DNA from: Dehalococcoidia bacterium UBA2979
GTDB lineage: Bacteria; Chloroflexota; Dehalococcoidia; UBA2979
Length of the DNA stretch: 57,161 nt
Direction: 5' to 3'
Assembly: GCA_002348225.1 (NCBI GenBank)
Contig: DEAP01000008.1
Coordinates: 1-57,161 of the forward strand
In this document: one piece after another, positions 17,023 through 25,882 of the stretch
Layout: every line of letters starts with the position of its first letter
Numbering within the stretch: position 1 is the first letter of the stretch
Notes under the pieces: generated by a model
Told to the model about the DNA's origin: nothing
Database searches by the model: none
What the model saw: only the letters and a program-made list of their open reading frames with translations
Position numbers and translations under genes: made by a program

Positions 17023-17556
17023 CTAGGCTCTGCGTAGAGTCATCACTCCGAGTATAAGCATGGTGAGCATCCAGAGAGGCCACATGACCATCATCGCCGT
17101 GTTGTCATCGTTCGCACCACCGATGGCGAGCACCAAGAAACCAACACAACCAAGCAGACCAAGAGCTCCTGAGAGAATTTTGTTGAAGAATTCAGCCAAG
17201 TAATAACCCAAACCAGTGAAGGCCATACCCATAAACATTGTTGACCAGAGAAGTCGCCCGATAGCTTCTTGATTTGTCTCATCTCCGATGGAGCCAAAAG
17301 CATCAGCGACCATACCGCCAGCCATACCTATCACCAGGATAAGTAGACCGATCTGTGCCATGTCTTTACCCGTACCGGCAGACATAGCGTCTCTAGACCG
17401 CATAAAGGCAATTGGAACCGCCAGTAGAGCCCAACTTGCGATCAGTTCTGTCTGCAGAGTGTTGGTGATCTCAGCACCGCCCAAGATCATATATACAATC
17501 AACGGAGCCAGCGCCCCGACTATAAAAAATGTTCCAGTCAGTGTATTTGGTTTCAT
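17023..17556 (-). CDS. Multi-pass membrane protein of unknown function
   Basis: A 177-residue protein with about six hydrophobic segments: near residues 8-27, 36-50, 68-88, 103-120, 130-147 and 155-172, with short loops, including charged ones SRDAMSAGTGKD and GDETNQEA. It is rich in Met and Gly within helices. No family recognised; such small DUF membrane proteins are common. ATG at 17556 has GGAG eight bases upstream. A strong terminator follows its stop, so it is transcribed separately from the lipoprotein gene. Confidence 0.7.
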   Translation of the reverse strand: MKPNTLTGTFFIVGALAPLIVYMILGGAEITNTLQTELIASWALLAVPIAFMRSRDAMSAGTGKDMAQIGLLILVIGMAGGMVADAFGSIGDETNQEAIGRLLWSTMFMGMAFTGLGYYLAEFFNKILSGALGLLGCVGFLVLAIGGANDDNTAMMVMWPLWMLTMLILGVMTLRRA

Positions 17557-17650
17557 ACTTCTCCAGCTTTCTACCCCCGGAGCCGCACCCCCTAATGGTA
17601 CACCAAAAGCTCACTATTTGGATACAGACACTATATTCATAGGCTTGCAG

Positions 17651-18523
17651 CTACGAAAGATCCACACCTAGCGCTTCCTGAGCAGCCGCAAATTCTTCAA
17701 GTGACATTCTGCGCCCCATTGCAATCCATTCCTCATCAGAAATTTTCTCTCTGGCATCCATGAGTGATATCGCATCAGTACCAACGAGATACCGTAGTTT
17801 CGGTTCAGTGGTTGTAAGTGCGGAAAGAATCACCTCAGCGACATCCTCAGGCATGGCAGGATTCTGTAATTTAGTGGCAAAATGATGGCCGATTCGATCG
17901 GCGAATTCCTTGTACGGGGAATCTTCAGGTGGAGCCTGCCGATCGTCACGCTTCGTGAAAATTGGAGTCAGCACCACGCCAGGTTCGACTAAGGCCACTC
18001 GAATACCAAAACGGAACACCTCAGCCGCTAAAACTTCAGTCATCGCGTCCAAGGCAAATTTGCTGCCTACATAGGAACCCATACTCGGAGATGCCACTCG
18101 ACCGGCAACCGAGGTCACATTCACGATCGAGCCGTGTTCACGCTCACGCATGCCTGGTAGAACCAGCTGGGTCATACGCAACGCCCCAAACACGTTGGTT
18201 TCAAATACGTCCCTCGTCACACCAAGTGGCGTTTCTTCTATCGAACCGCCACCGCCGACACCGGCATTATTGACAAGAACATCTATCTGACCCGATCTTG
18301 AAACAGCTTCGTCAATACATGCCTGTGCTGATTGTTCGTCGTTCACATCAAGAGCCAGTACATCCAATGACAATTTCTCATCGTTCGCAATCTGGTCCAG
18401 TTCCTGGCCTGCGGATGGATTTCGCATGGTAGCGAACACGTGATATCCGTTTCGCGCGAGATGCAAGGCTGTCGAGTTACCAATTCCGGTACTTGCGCCG
18501 GTCACTAAAGCTACGTCTGTCAT
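17651..18523 (-). CDS. Short-chain dehydrogenase/reductase
   Basis: A 290-residue classical SDR oxidoreductase. The cofactor motif TGASTGIG is at residues 8-15, the NNAG structural motif at 85-88, and the catalytic Ser138, Tyr151 and Lys155 (YVGSK) are all present. The absence of an acidic residue after the second strand and the ATMRNP segment at 31-36 suggest NADP(H) preference. The substrate is unknown. ATG at 18523 is preceded by GGAG. The 94 bases from the neighbouring membrane gene start at 17556 hold no gene. Confidence 0.88.
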   Translation of the reverse strand: MTDVALVTGASTGIGNSTALHLARNGYHVFATMRNPSAGQELDQIANDEKLSLDVLALDVNDEQSAQACIDEAVSRSGQIDVLVNNAGVGGGGSIEETPLGVTRDVFETNVFGALRMTQLVLPGMREREHGSIVNVTSVAGRVASPSMGSYVGSKFALDAMTEVLAAEVFRFGIRVALVEPGVVLTPIFTKRDDRQAPPEDSPYKEFADRIGHHFATKLQNPAMPEDVAEVILSALTTTEPKLRYLVGTDAISLMDAREKISDEEWIAMGRRMSLEEFAAAQEALGVDLS

Positions 18524-18558
18524 GTACTACTCCTGACTTGATTAAAGGCCATTGTATT

Positions 18559-19101
18559 TCAGAATGGAGACTTCAATATCCCCCACCAATATTGCACTAC
18601 ACCCACAGCCGTGTATTTGTCCAGCCATTTCCCGCCATGAAGCGCATACTCCTGAAATTCTTTAAGACCAAGTAGCACTAACAAAACTAGTAATATCTTT
18701 CCGGCACTCAATTCTATTTTGGGCAAATAGTGTCGGATAAAAGTGACAGTTATTATCCAAAACTCAAATACATTTGGGAACGCCAATAGAATCCATCGAT
18801 TGCCAACGAGTTCAAAAATAAATACCCCCACTATCCGATACACAAAGAGAAAAATCGCAATGCGACGGTAGGGCTCTTCCCACTTGAGTGACACCCAAAG
18901 AAAAGTAGCCATATAGGTCAGATCTAACCATTTATCTAATGCCTGATAGTTCCCTACACCTCCCATATCTAAAAGGTTCATTAAGAAGAGGTCTGATAGA
19001 TCAATCACGATCGCAAGTACTGATCCTGCAAACGCCCACCGAAGAATCAGCAGGGCCCCGAAAATTCGAACGATAGAGATTATTATTTCTTCAGTTGTCA
19101 T
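18559..19101 (-). CDS. Membrane protein of unknown function
   Basis: A 180-residue protein with four or five hydrophobic segments (near residues 7-30, 55-65, 75-95, 98-118 and 135-152). I do not recognise a family. The open frame continues upstream through the tRNA-Lys gene, but the ATG at 19101, with GAAGGATA-like sequence eight bases before it, is the first that avoids the tRNA. The gene lies 20 bases past the tRNA-Lys 3' end and could be transcribed with it. The end is 35 bases from the SDR start, so the three may form one unit. Confidence 0.65.
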   Translation of the reverse strand: MTTEEIIISIVRIFGALLILRWAFAGSVLAIVIDLSDLFLMNLLDMGGVGNYQALDKWLDLTYMATFLWVSLKWEEPYRRIAIFLFVYRIVGVFIFELVGNRWILLAFPNVFEFWIITVTFIRHYLPKIELSAGKILLVLLVLLGLKEFQEYALHGGKWLDKYTAVGVVQYWWGILKSPF

Positions 19102-19121
19102 ATATGAAGGATAGTGAGAAT

Positions 19122-19196
19122 TGGTGGGCCCCGTGGGGGTCGAACCCACGACCTGCGGATTAAGAGTCCGTTGCTCTACCACTGAGCTAGAGGCCC
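19122..19196 (-). tRNA. tRNA-Lys (anticodon CTT)
   Basis: On the minus strand this gives a standard cloverleaf with acceptor GGGCCTC/GGGGCCC (one mismatch-like position), D-arm GCTC/GAGC, anticodon loop CTCTTAA (CTT, lysine AAG codons), T-loop TTCGACC and an encoded CCA. It decodes only AAG strictly; a TTT tRNA-Lys must be elsewhere. Confidence 0.95.
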
Positions 19197-19372
19197 AGAG
19201 ACAGTCTATTACCGAGCAATCCTAAAGTCACGTTTTGGAGCTTTATGTTATTCCAAGCCTGCTATAGCTCACGAACATCAATAATACCTGTGGCTTATCA
19301 CTATTCGACTATGAGTTAGGATACAAATATTACTTAGGACCTCAATGAGCAATCGAGACGGGAGTGATTGAA

Positions 19373-20455
19373 ATGGCTACTCATGCACTAAGCACACGGG
19401 TATCAGAAATGCTCGGGGCAAAATACCCTATTTTCGGCTTCACACACGAAATAGATGTCGTAGTAGAGGTCTGCCTCGCAGGTGGAATCGGTGTTTACGG
19501 AGGCACACGAAATACTCCTGAAGAAATTACTGAAGCTCTCGAAGAGATCAGTTCAAGAGTTGGAGACTTGCCGTTCGGAATCGACCTAGTGCTCCCCAAA
19601 AACATGCCTGAAAAGAATAATCGAGAAGAAATTGAAGCCGAACTCCCTAATGCTCACAGAAATTTTGTTGATCACCTATATGAGAAATACAATGTGCCAC
19701 GCGATAACCTGCCGGGGGCGCGGTCACGATTCGTCCGGTCCGAAGAGGTTGCCCGCAATCAGCTGGATGCAGTCCTACGCTCAGACGCAAAAATATTTGC
19801 AATGGGGGTCGGTTCGCCTCCGGAGATGATCGGTGCGGCCAAGGAATTTGGGAAAACCGTTCTGTCCCTCGTTGGCGCTCCACGCCACGCCGAAAAAGCT
19901 CTGGATGCAGGTGCAGATTTGATAGTGGCACAAGGTTACGACGCAGGGGCTCACACGGGTGAAATCGGAACATTCTCTCTTGTACCACAGATCGTCGATC
20001 TTGTAGCCGGAAAGGTTCCTGTACTGGCCGCTGGCGGAGTGGCGACAGGACGTCACATCGCTGCCGCATTTGCTCTTGGGGCTGAAGGCGTTTGGATGGG
20101 TACGCCTTGGCTAACTACGAAGGAACATAATACCTCACCAAAGATGTTGAACCAGCTGCTCAATGCCAGTTCAAATGACACCGTACGATCTCGATCTGAT
20201 AGCGGAAAAACTTTAAGGATGATCAAGTCCGCATGGAGCGAAGAGTGGGATACCGAAGGCAATCCAAAACCTTTGCAAATGCCATACCACGATATATTGG
20301 TCGGGGACTTACTCGGATCAATCAGTAGACATCAGGTCGAACCACTTCTACATCAGCCAGCCGGACAAGGTATTGCTTTCTTCAATGAGGTGAAGACTGT
20401 TCGCGAAACGATGGAAGCGTTTGTCGCGGAAGCGAGTGCTGTCGTGCAGCGCTAA
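19373..20455 (+). CDS. NPD/nitronate monooxygenase-family FMN protein
   Basis: A 360-residue TIM-barrel flavoprotein of the 2-nitropropane dioxygenase-like group. The FMN-phosphate region contains VLAAGGVATGRH near residues 222-233 and ALGAEGVWMGTPWL shortly after; the conserved QGYDAGAHTG motif around 186-195 marks class I nitronate monooxygenase relatives and includes the catalytic-region His. Such proteins oxidise nitronates or act as reductases on related substrates. I chose the ATG at 19373 because GGGAG lies eight bases upstream; a GTG at 19364 in the same frame is within that site. It stands alone between two tRNA genes, with a 176-base leader. Confidence 0.87.
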   Translation: MATHALSTRVSEMLGAKYPIFGFTHEIDVVVEVCLAGGIGVYGGTRNTPEEITEALEEISSRVGDLPFGIDLVLPKNMPEKNNREEIEAELPNAHRNFVDHLYEKYNVPRDNLPGARSRFVRSEEVARNQLDAVLRSDAKIFAMGVGSPPEMIGAAKEFGKTVLSLVGAPRHAEKALDAGADLIVAQGYDAGAHTGEIGTFSLVPQIVDLVAGKVPVLAAGGVATGRHIAAAFALGAEGVWMGTPWLTTKEHNTSPKMLNQLLNASSNDTVRSRSDSGKTLRMIKSAWSEEWDTEGNPKPLQMPYHDILVGDLLGSISRHQVEPLLHQPAGQGIAFFNEVKTVRETMEAFVAEASAVVQR

Positions 20456-20503
20456 CGCATGCGATCGCAGGTTCGCTTTCTATACGCTAGTATTGTGGTC
20501 CGC

Positions 20504-20580
20504 GGGTGATTAGCTCAGTTGGTTAGAGCGCTTGCTCGACACGCAAGAGGTCACTGGTTCGAATCCAGTATCGCCCACCA
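20504..20580 (+). tRNA. tRNA-Val (anticodon GAC) with C at position 33
   Basis: The cloverleaf is complete: acceptor GGGTGAT/ATCGCCC, D-arm GCTC/GAGC, anticodon stem CTTGC/GCAAG, T-arm ACTGG/CCAGT with TTCGAAT and encoded CCA. The anticodon loop is TCGACAC, so the anticodon is GAC (valine GUC/GUU) but position 33 is C rather than the nearly universal T. The stem fixes the register, so no alternative anticodon is available. Confidence 0.92.
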
Positions 20581-20618
20581 ACCTAATTATTTCCCTTGCG
20601 AGATGGGGGGACGAGCAC

Positions 20619-21137
20619 ATGACCCTCGATATCATCATATATATAGCCCAGATGCTCACCGCATTGGCAACATTAGCTGTTGCGTACGTGTTGATTTATC
20701 AACTCCGATTGCAACACGCTGAAGCTCAGAGACAATTGGTTTTGTCTATCAACGAGCAACGGCAATATCTTGCTCTGACATTGGCTGGAGATCCTGACTT
20801 ATCTTCGATTAATTCTCGTGGAGGAGCTGACTACGGCGATCTTAATCAGATGGAGCGTATACGTTTCAATAGGATATTTCAGGCGGAGATGAGTCTTAGT
20901 AACATCGCTCAAGAGTATGCTGATCTGCTTCACGTTGACCCTGACGCAGCTCTTCGGACAAACTTTGCCTTATTCCCAGGCAGGAGAAAATTCTATAAAG
21001 AAGGCCTTATTCGATTTACCCTCCCCACTCCTTTTGTGAATAAGGTCGATGAAATTATTAACGAGATAGAATCTAAAGTCGGCGAGGACGGACAAGATTT
21101 GTCTGTGCTCACCCAAGAATCAGATTCAGACAGTTGA
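20619..21137 (+). CDS. Single-pass membrane protein of unknown function
   Basis: A 172-residue protein: one N-terminal helix (IIIYIAQMLTALATLAVAYVLI) followed by a long, charged, mostly helical cytoplasmic domain including QAEMSLSNIAQEYADLL. This resembles the DUF-type proteins with a single anchor and a coiled region seen near tRNA genes in marine bacteria. The open frame begins inside the tRNA-Val gene, but the ATG at 20619 with GGGGGG seven or eight bases before it is the real start. It is only 38 bases from the tRNA 3' end. Confidence 0.65.
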   Translation: MTLDIIIYIAQMLTALATLAVAYVLIYQLRLQHAEAQRQLVLSINEQRQYLALTLAGDPDLSSINSRGGADYGDLNQMERIRFNRIFQAEMSLSNIAQEYADLLHVDPDAALRTNFALFPGRRKFYKEGLIRFTLPTPFVNKVDEIINEIESKVGEDGQDLSVLTQESDSDS

Positions 21138-21229
21138 GTTCGATTAGTGAGAGATGCTAACCTACCTGACAAATTGAATCATGAATCAACGCTCAAGCTG
21201 GAGTTGCATCTGCTGGAAGGGATTTACTA

Positions 21230-21790
21230 GTGAATTTTTTGCGTCTGATCGATGACAAAACCACAGAAATAGGTGCACGTGTCCCCGACTTCCGTCTAGT
21301 TGATCCGTCAGATAACGTTCTTCGATTGAGCGATCTACGTGGGGCGCCGGCTGTCCTTTATTTTTATCCTGCTGATGGAACCGAAGGATGTACACAAGAA
21401 GCATGCGAATTCCGTGACGTTTATCAGGACTTTAAGGAACTCGATTGCGCGGTTTACGGCGTAAGTCCGGATAGTAGAGAATCACATGAAAGTATGATTA
21501 ACGACAATCAATTGCCCTTTGAGCTGTGTGTTGATCCTGACGAAATGATGATGAGTGAATACGGAGTCATGGGAGAGTTCGAGTGTGATGATTCTGAGGG
21601 ACAATTCTGGCGAGGTCGTGGCAGAAGCGTCGATGAAGAAAATCACGTAATAATTCCTGTGCGAGCAACCTTTTTAATTGATAAAGACGGGCTATTGGTG
21701 TACAAATGGCTCCCCGTTGACTATCGGGGTCATGCTTCCAGCGTAAGAGATCAACTACAGAAATCGTTTAAGTTCGATATCGCGTTCTAG
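21230..21790 (+). CDS. Peroxiredoxin of the AhpC/TSA-Bcp group
   Basis: A 186-residue thiol peroxidase that would reduce hydrogen or organic peroxides in the cytoplasm. The active-site stretch YPADGTEGCTQEACEFRD contains the peroxidatic Cys54 and Cys59, the C-x4-C spacing of Bcp-type enzymes with an intramolecular resolving cysteine. The supporting Thr51 and a downstream Arg in PVRATF are present. An insertion around residues 118-138 (acidic, then GRGRS) is longer than in typical Bcp. GTG at 21230 follows GGAAGGGA. The copper amine oxidase in this window would be one source of peroxide. Confidence 0.88.
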   Translation: MNFLRLIDDKTTEIGARVPDFRLVDPSDNVLRLSDLRGAPAVLYFYPADGTEGCTQEACEFRDVYQDFKELDCAVYGVSPDSRESHESMINDNQLPFELCVDPDEMMMSEYGVMGEFECDDSEGQFWRGRGRSVDEENHVIIPVRATFLIDKDGLLVYKWLPVDYRGHASSVRDQLQKSFKFDIAF

Positions 21791-21908
21791 CGAATTAGTC
21801 ACACTAGTAACCTGTCGTATAAAACCCACTGAACTGGACCGTTTGGAACAGCTGCTGTTTAGGTGTGACTCACTTACAATTGCTTAGGCGGGATTGAGGA
21901 CAACAGGT

Positions 21909-22478
21909 ATGGTGACCTTCCCACAAGCCGTGGCTCTCGGATTCCGAAGATATTTTGATTTCAAGGGTCGTTCAACGCGAGCAGAATTTTGGTGGTGGCA
22001 ACTATTCGGAATTCTCGTATCTATATTCCTTGCAATAGTTGATGTCATCTCCTTTGGTACCGAGAGTTCCGGTCCGCTCCAAAGCCTTTTCGGTCTTGCC
22101 ACCTTTATACCCGGGCTTGCTCTTTATGTACGACGACTGCATGACATTGGAAAAACAGGATGGTGGGCACTCTGGTTTTTTCTGATATCTATATTCGCGG
22201 TAGCGTTGATCACCGTGGGTATCGTGTTCCTTTTCACCGAATTCAATCTCCATGTATTGATCGGAACTCTCATACTCGTGTCAGGCATGATCGTGTTTCT
22301 GTCGGCTTTGGTGGTAGGCATCATCTGGGCTGTTCGTAAAGGTGACGGGGGTGAAAACCGGTTCGGACCTCCGTCACCTCATGCCAACGGGACTTCGTAT
22401 GCTAATGATCGCCAAGATACGAAACGTGATGATGGCGGGGAACGACGGACCGGCTATAGCCGCCGGAGACAAGAGTAA
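21909..22478 (+). CDS. DUF805 membrane protein
   Basis: About 189 residues. The N-terminal signature of DUF805 is clear: FDFKGRSTRAEFWWWQLF followed by a helix, a second helix and ALYVRRLHDIGKTGWWAL, then more hydrophobic helices. It ends with a polar, Arg/Asp-rich tail after GENRFGP, also typical. DUF805 proteins are small inner-membrane proteins without proven role. The ATG at 21909 is preferred over a TTG at 21894 because GAGGA lies about eight bases before it. The gene sits 51 bases ahead of thrS. Confidence 0.88.
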   Translation: MVTFPQAVALGFRRYFDFKGRSTRAEFWWWQLFGILVSIFLAIVDVISFGTESSGPLQSLFGLATFIPGLALYVRRLHDIGKTGWWALWFFLISIFAVALITVGIVFLFTEFNLHVLIGTLILVSGMIVFLSALVVGIIWAVRKGDGGENRFGPPSPHANGTSYANDRQDTKRDDGGERRTGYSRRRQE

Positions 22479-22529
22479 TTAGTATCGAGCCAGATGAAAA
22501 ATTCTTTCGATTGATTTTTGGGAAATACA

Positions 22530-24281
22530 ATGACTAACGACGCTTCTGGATTCTCTCAACTAAATGAGGAGGAACAGTTATTTAGAATGAGGCATTCGGC
22601 GGCTCATATTTTGGCCGAAGCAATGCTCGAAAAATTTCCTGATGCGAAATATGCCATCGGGCCACCAGTCGATGACGGCTTCTACTACGATTTCGAACTC
22701 CCACGGTCTCTAACGCCAGACGATCTCGTTGAGCTTCAGAAGAGAATGACTCAGTCTGTTCGCGCCAATCTTCCCATACACGGTGAACAAATTGATAAAG
22801 ATGCTGCCCGTGAGATCTTTAGCGATCAACCATACAAACTTGAACTCATCGACGAAATAGAGGACTCGACTGTGGGACATTTTTCTCACGGTGAATTCGA
22901 GGATCTCTGTCGTGGAGGCCACACTGAGACAACCGGGCAGGTCGGTGCGTTCAAGCTAGATCGGATAGCCGGGGCTTACTGGCGAGGTGATGAGAATAAT
23001 ACGATGCTGCAGAGAGTGTACGGCTTATTATTCTCTACTGAAGAGGAATTAGCCGAATACGAGGAACTCAGGGAACAGGCTCGTCTGAATGACCACAGAC
23101 GCCTCGGTAGAGAACTCGATCTCTTCTCTACTCAGGAAGATTACGGGCCGGGTCTCATTTATTGGCACCCTAAAGGGGCGAGACTTCGAGTCGAAATCGA
23201 AGACACATGGAAGCAAGCTCATGATGAAGGCGGATATGACTTGGTATTCACTCCGCATATCGGGAGATCCACTTTGTGGGAGACCAGTGGCCACCTTGAC
23301 TTCTTCACAGAGGGTATGTTCTCAGCAATGGATGTTGACGGTGATGACTACTATCTAAAACCGATGAACTGCCCGTTCCATATACAGATATTTAAGAATG
23401 ATCTGCGCTCATATCGGGAATTGCCTATGAGGCTCGCAGAGCTTGGCACCGTCTACAGATATGAACGATCGGGTGTTTTGCATGGGATGCTGCGGGTACG
23501 GGGATTTACTCAGGATGATGCCCATATTATATGTACCCCAGAGCAATTAGACAGTGAAGTGGATGGAGTAGTCCGATTCGTTCTCGACCTCTTAGGGCTC
23601 TTCAACTTCGAGAACATCTCTGCGACACTCTCGACTAGGCCAGAGAAGGCAGTAGGCGATTCATCCCAATGGGATCGGGCTGAGCGAGCCCTAAGAGAAG
23701 CAATTGAACGCGCAGATCTTGCATATGATGTCGAAGACGGTGGTGGGGCATTTTATGGACCAAAAATAGACTTTCATTTGACCGATGCCCTCGGACGTAG
23801 ATGGCAATGTTCAACCGTTCAGTTCGACTTCAATTTGCCCGAAAGATTTGATATGTCATACGTTGGTGATGATGGCGAGCCGCATAGACCGTTCATGGTA
23901 CATCGTGCCCTGTTCGGTTCGATCGAGCGCTTCGTCGGTATTCTGATCGAGCATTATGGCGGAGCCTTCCCGATGTGGTTGGCCCCTGTTCAAGTTGCAA
24001 TCATCCCTATCGCTGATCGACATCTCGAGCATGCAAACCGTATAGGCACTGAACTAAAGGCTCAAGGTATTCGTTTCAATGTTGATGCCGCGAAGGAGAG
24101 AATGGGAAACAAGATAAGGCGTGCCCAGTTACAAAAAATACCGTACATGTTGGTCGTTGGTGATCGCGAGGCTGAAGCTGATGCTGCAGCAGTAAGAACT
24201 CGGACCGGTGACGATCTCGGCGAAATCCCTGTCAGAGAATTAGTAGACAAATTCCTAGCCGAAATACAATCTCGCAGTTAA
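22530..24281 (+). CDS. thrS: Threonyl-tRNA synthetase lacking the TGS domain
   Basis: A 583-residue class II synthetase that charges tRNA-Thr. It begins almost directly with the editing (N2) domain, RHSAAH near residue 20 and the catalytic CRGGH near 127, so the roughly 60-residue N-terminal TGS domain found in E. coli ThrRS is missing. The catalytic core has MNCPFHI, YRYERSG and the class II motif 3 region around HRALFGSIERF; the C-terminal anticodon-binding domain is complete. The ATG at 22530 is used; a TTG at 22518 exists just upstream. It heads the thrS-infC-rpmI-rplT-phe gene order, with two carboxylase genes inserted behind it. Confidence 0.95.
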   Translation: MTNDASGFSQLNEEEQLFRMRHSAAHILAEAMLEKFPDAKYAIGPPVDDGFYYDFELPRSLTPDDLVELQKRMTQSVRANLPIHGEQIDKDAAREIFSDQPYKLELIDEIEDSTVGHFSHGEFEDLCRGGHTETTGQVGAFKLDRIAGAYWRGDENNTMLQRVYGLLFSTEEELAEYEELREQARLNDHRRLGRELDLFSTQEDYGPGLIYWHPKGARLRVEIEDTWKQAHDEGGYDLVFTPHIGRSTLWETSGHLDFFTEGMFSAMDVDGDDYYLKPMNCPFHIQIFKNDLRSYRELPMRLAELGTVYRYERSGVLHGMLRVRGFTQDDAHIICTPEQLDSEVDGVVRFVLDLLGLFNFENISATLSTRPEKAVGDSSQWDRAERALREAIERADLAYDVEDGGGAFYGPKIDFHLTDALGRRWQCSTVQFDFNLPERFDMSYVGDDGEPHRPFMVHRALFGSIERFVGILIEHYGGAFPMWLAPVQVAIIPIADRHLEHANRIGTELKAQGIRFNVDAAKERMGNKIRRAQLQKIPYMLVVGDREAEADAAAVRTRTGDDLGEIPVRELVDKFLAEIQSRS

Positions 24282-24331
24282 CTTTAAAATATTTGAGGCA
24301 GCTTAGACTAGATTCGTATACGCTCATTGGA

Positions 24332-25882
24332 ATGTTCAAACGAATACTCGTGGCAAATCGTGGTGAAATAGCTTTGCGGGTTCAAAGAACCTGTAGAGAA
24401 CTTGGTATTGAAACCGTAGCAGTATACTCCGAACCGGATCGCAGCCTGATGCATGTGCGTGAGGCTGACTATTCGGTATGCATCGGTGATGGCCCTGCGA
24501 CTGACTCTTATCTGAGTATCCCCAAAATTATTGACGCGGCGAAAGAAACCGGTGCTGACGCGATCCATCCAGGATATGGATTCTTATCTGAGAACGCTGA
24601 ATTCGTCGAGGCATGCGACTCTGCCGGAATCAAATTCATTGGCCCTACGGCCGATTCCATGAGAAATCTTGGAGATAAAGTGTCTGCTCGACAGATAATG
24701 GAACAAGCTGGAGTGCCAATTGTCCCAGGTGCTAATGATATTGATCCAGATGATTTTACATCTGCTGAGCGAGAAGCGGCACGAGTGGGATTCCCACTGC
24801 TCGTAAAGGCATCCGCTGGTGGTGGTGGCCGCGGAATCAGACTGGTGGAAACACCAGACCAGCTCGAAGATTCGATGCGACTAGCGTCTTCCGAGGCTTC
24901 CAGTTCATTTGGCAACGCCACAATATTTTTAGAACGATTTGTATCCCCTGCCCGCCATATTGAAGTGCAAATAATTGCTGATTCACACGGTAACGTCTCC
25001 GCTTTTGGTGAGAGGGAATGTTCGGTACAAAGACGAAATCAAAAAGTCCTCGAAGAGGCCCCCTCAATAGCAGTCACGCCTGAAATTCGCCAGAGGTTAT
25101 GTGATGCTGCCATCTCAGCCGCTAAAGGAAGTGGCTATCAGAATGCAGGAACAGTTGAGTTCCTCATGGATTCACAGGGTGAGTTTTATTTCTTAGAAGT
25201 AAATGCACGACTGCAGGTTGAGCATCCAGTTACAGAGCTTATCTTCGGCGGGGTTGATCTTGTAGCCCTTCAGATAGCAGTCGCCGGCGGAGCGTCGGTT
25301 ACAGATGGCCTGATCGACAGCGGACCAATCGGCTGGGCAATAGAGTGCAGAATCAATGGAGAAGACCCTTACGAAAATTTTCGCCCGTCGCTTGGTTTAA
25401 TAGATCATGTTGAATACCCTGTTGGACCAGGAGTACGCTTCGATTCAATGCTCTTTTCGGGCTTAGATGTGCCGATCTTCTATGACTCACTCTTAGGTAA
25501 ATTAATAGTGTGGGCCGAGACTCGTGAGCTGGCGATAGAACGAATGAAACGGGCCTTAAGAGAGTTACTGATATCTGGCCCGCAAACAAATATCCCGTTT
25601 CATCTAGCACTCATGGACAATGAAGATTTCAGATCTGGAAATATCCATACGAATTGGCTGGAACAAAGTTTCGTAATGCCTGAAAACACCCTGAGTGAAA
25701 GCGAACTACACATGGCGTTGGCAGCAGCAGCCATATCTTCCTCACTGACAACAAATACCGGTTCGGGTACGCAAACACAAAGTAAAAAAGCCTCCAAATG
25801 GACATCCGCTGGCCGCGGCAACTCCATGGAAGGGCTACCAATTTCGACTGGAGAGTCCGGATGGCTTCGAGGTACCCGCTAA
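24332..25882 (+). CDS. accC: Acyl-CoA carboxylase biotin carboxylase subunit
   Basis: A 516-residue ATP-grasp enzyme that carboxylates biotin on the carrier protein encoded next. It begins MFKRILVANRGEIA, has the glycine-rich ATP loop KASAGGGGRGIR near residues 164-175, the EVNARLQVEHPVTE catalytic stretch near 289-302 and the C-terminal biotin carboxylase fold. About 70 residues after the core form a linker ending with WTSAGRG, which resembles the start of the BT region in fused acyl-CoA carboxylase alpha chains. The reading frame stops at 25882 and the BCCP continues in another frame from 25861. It may be the alpha part of a propionyl-CoA carboxylase with the beta gene at 35099. Confidence 0.9.
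   Translation: MFKRILVANRGEIALRVQRTCRELGIETVAVYSEPDRSLMHVREADYSVCIGDGPATDSYLSIPKIIDAAKETGADAIHPGYGFLSENAEFVEACDSAGIKFIGPTADSMRNLGDKVSARQIMEQAGVPIVPGANDIDPDDFTSAEREAARVGFPLLVKASAGGGGRGIRLVETPDQLEDSMRLASSEASSSFGNATIFLERFVSPARHIEVQIIADSHGNVSAFGERECSVQRRNQKVLEEAPSIAVTPEIRQRLCDAAISAAKGSGYQNAGTVEFLMDSQGEFYFLEVNARLQVEHPVTELIFGGVDLVALQIAVAGGASVTDGLIDSGPIGWAIECRINGEDPYENFRPSLGLIDHVEYPVGPGVRFDSMLFSGLDVPIFYDSLLGKLIVWAETRELAIERMKRALRELLISGPQTNIPFHLALMDNEDFRSGNIHTNWLEQSFVMPENTLSESELHMALAAAAISSSLTTNTGSGTQTQSKKASKWTSAGRGNSMEGLPISTGESGWLRGTR

Noticed and set aside
19102..19182. N-terminal extension of the 18559-19101 membrane protein
   Set aside because: The extra codons run through the tRNA-Lys gene, a common artefact; the ATG at 19101 is outside it.
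20532..20618. N-terminal extension of the 20619-21137 protein
   Set aside because: It is read through the tRNA-Val sequence; the ATG at 20619 has a strong Shine-Dalgarno.
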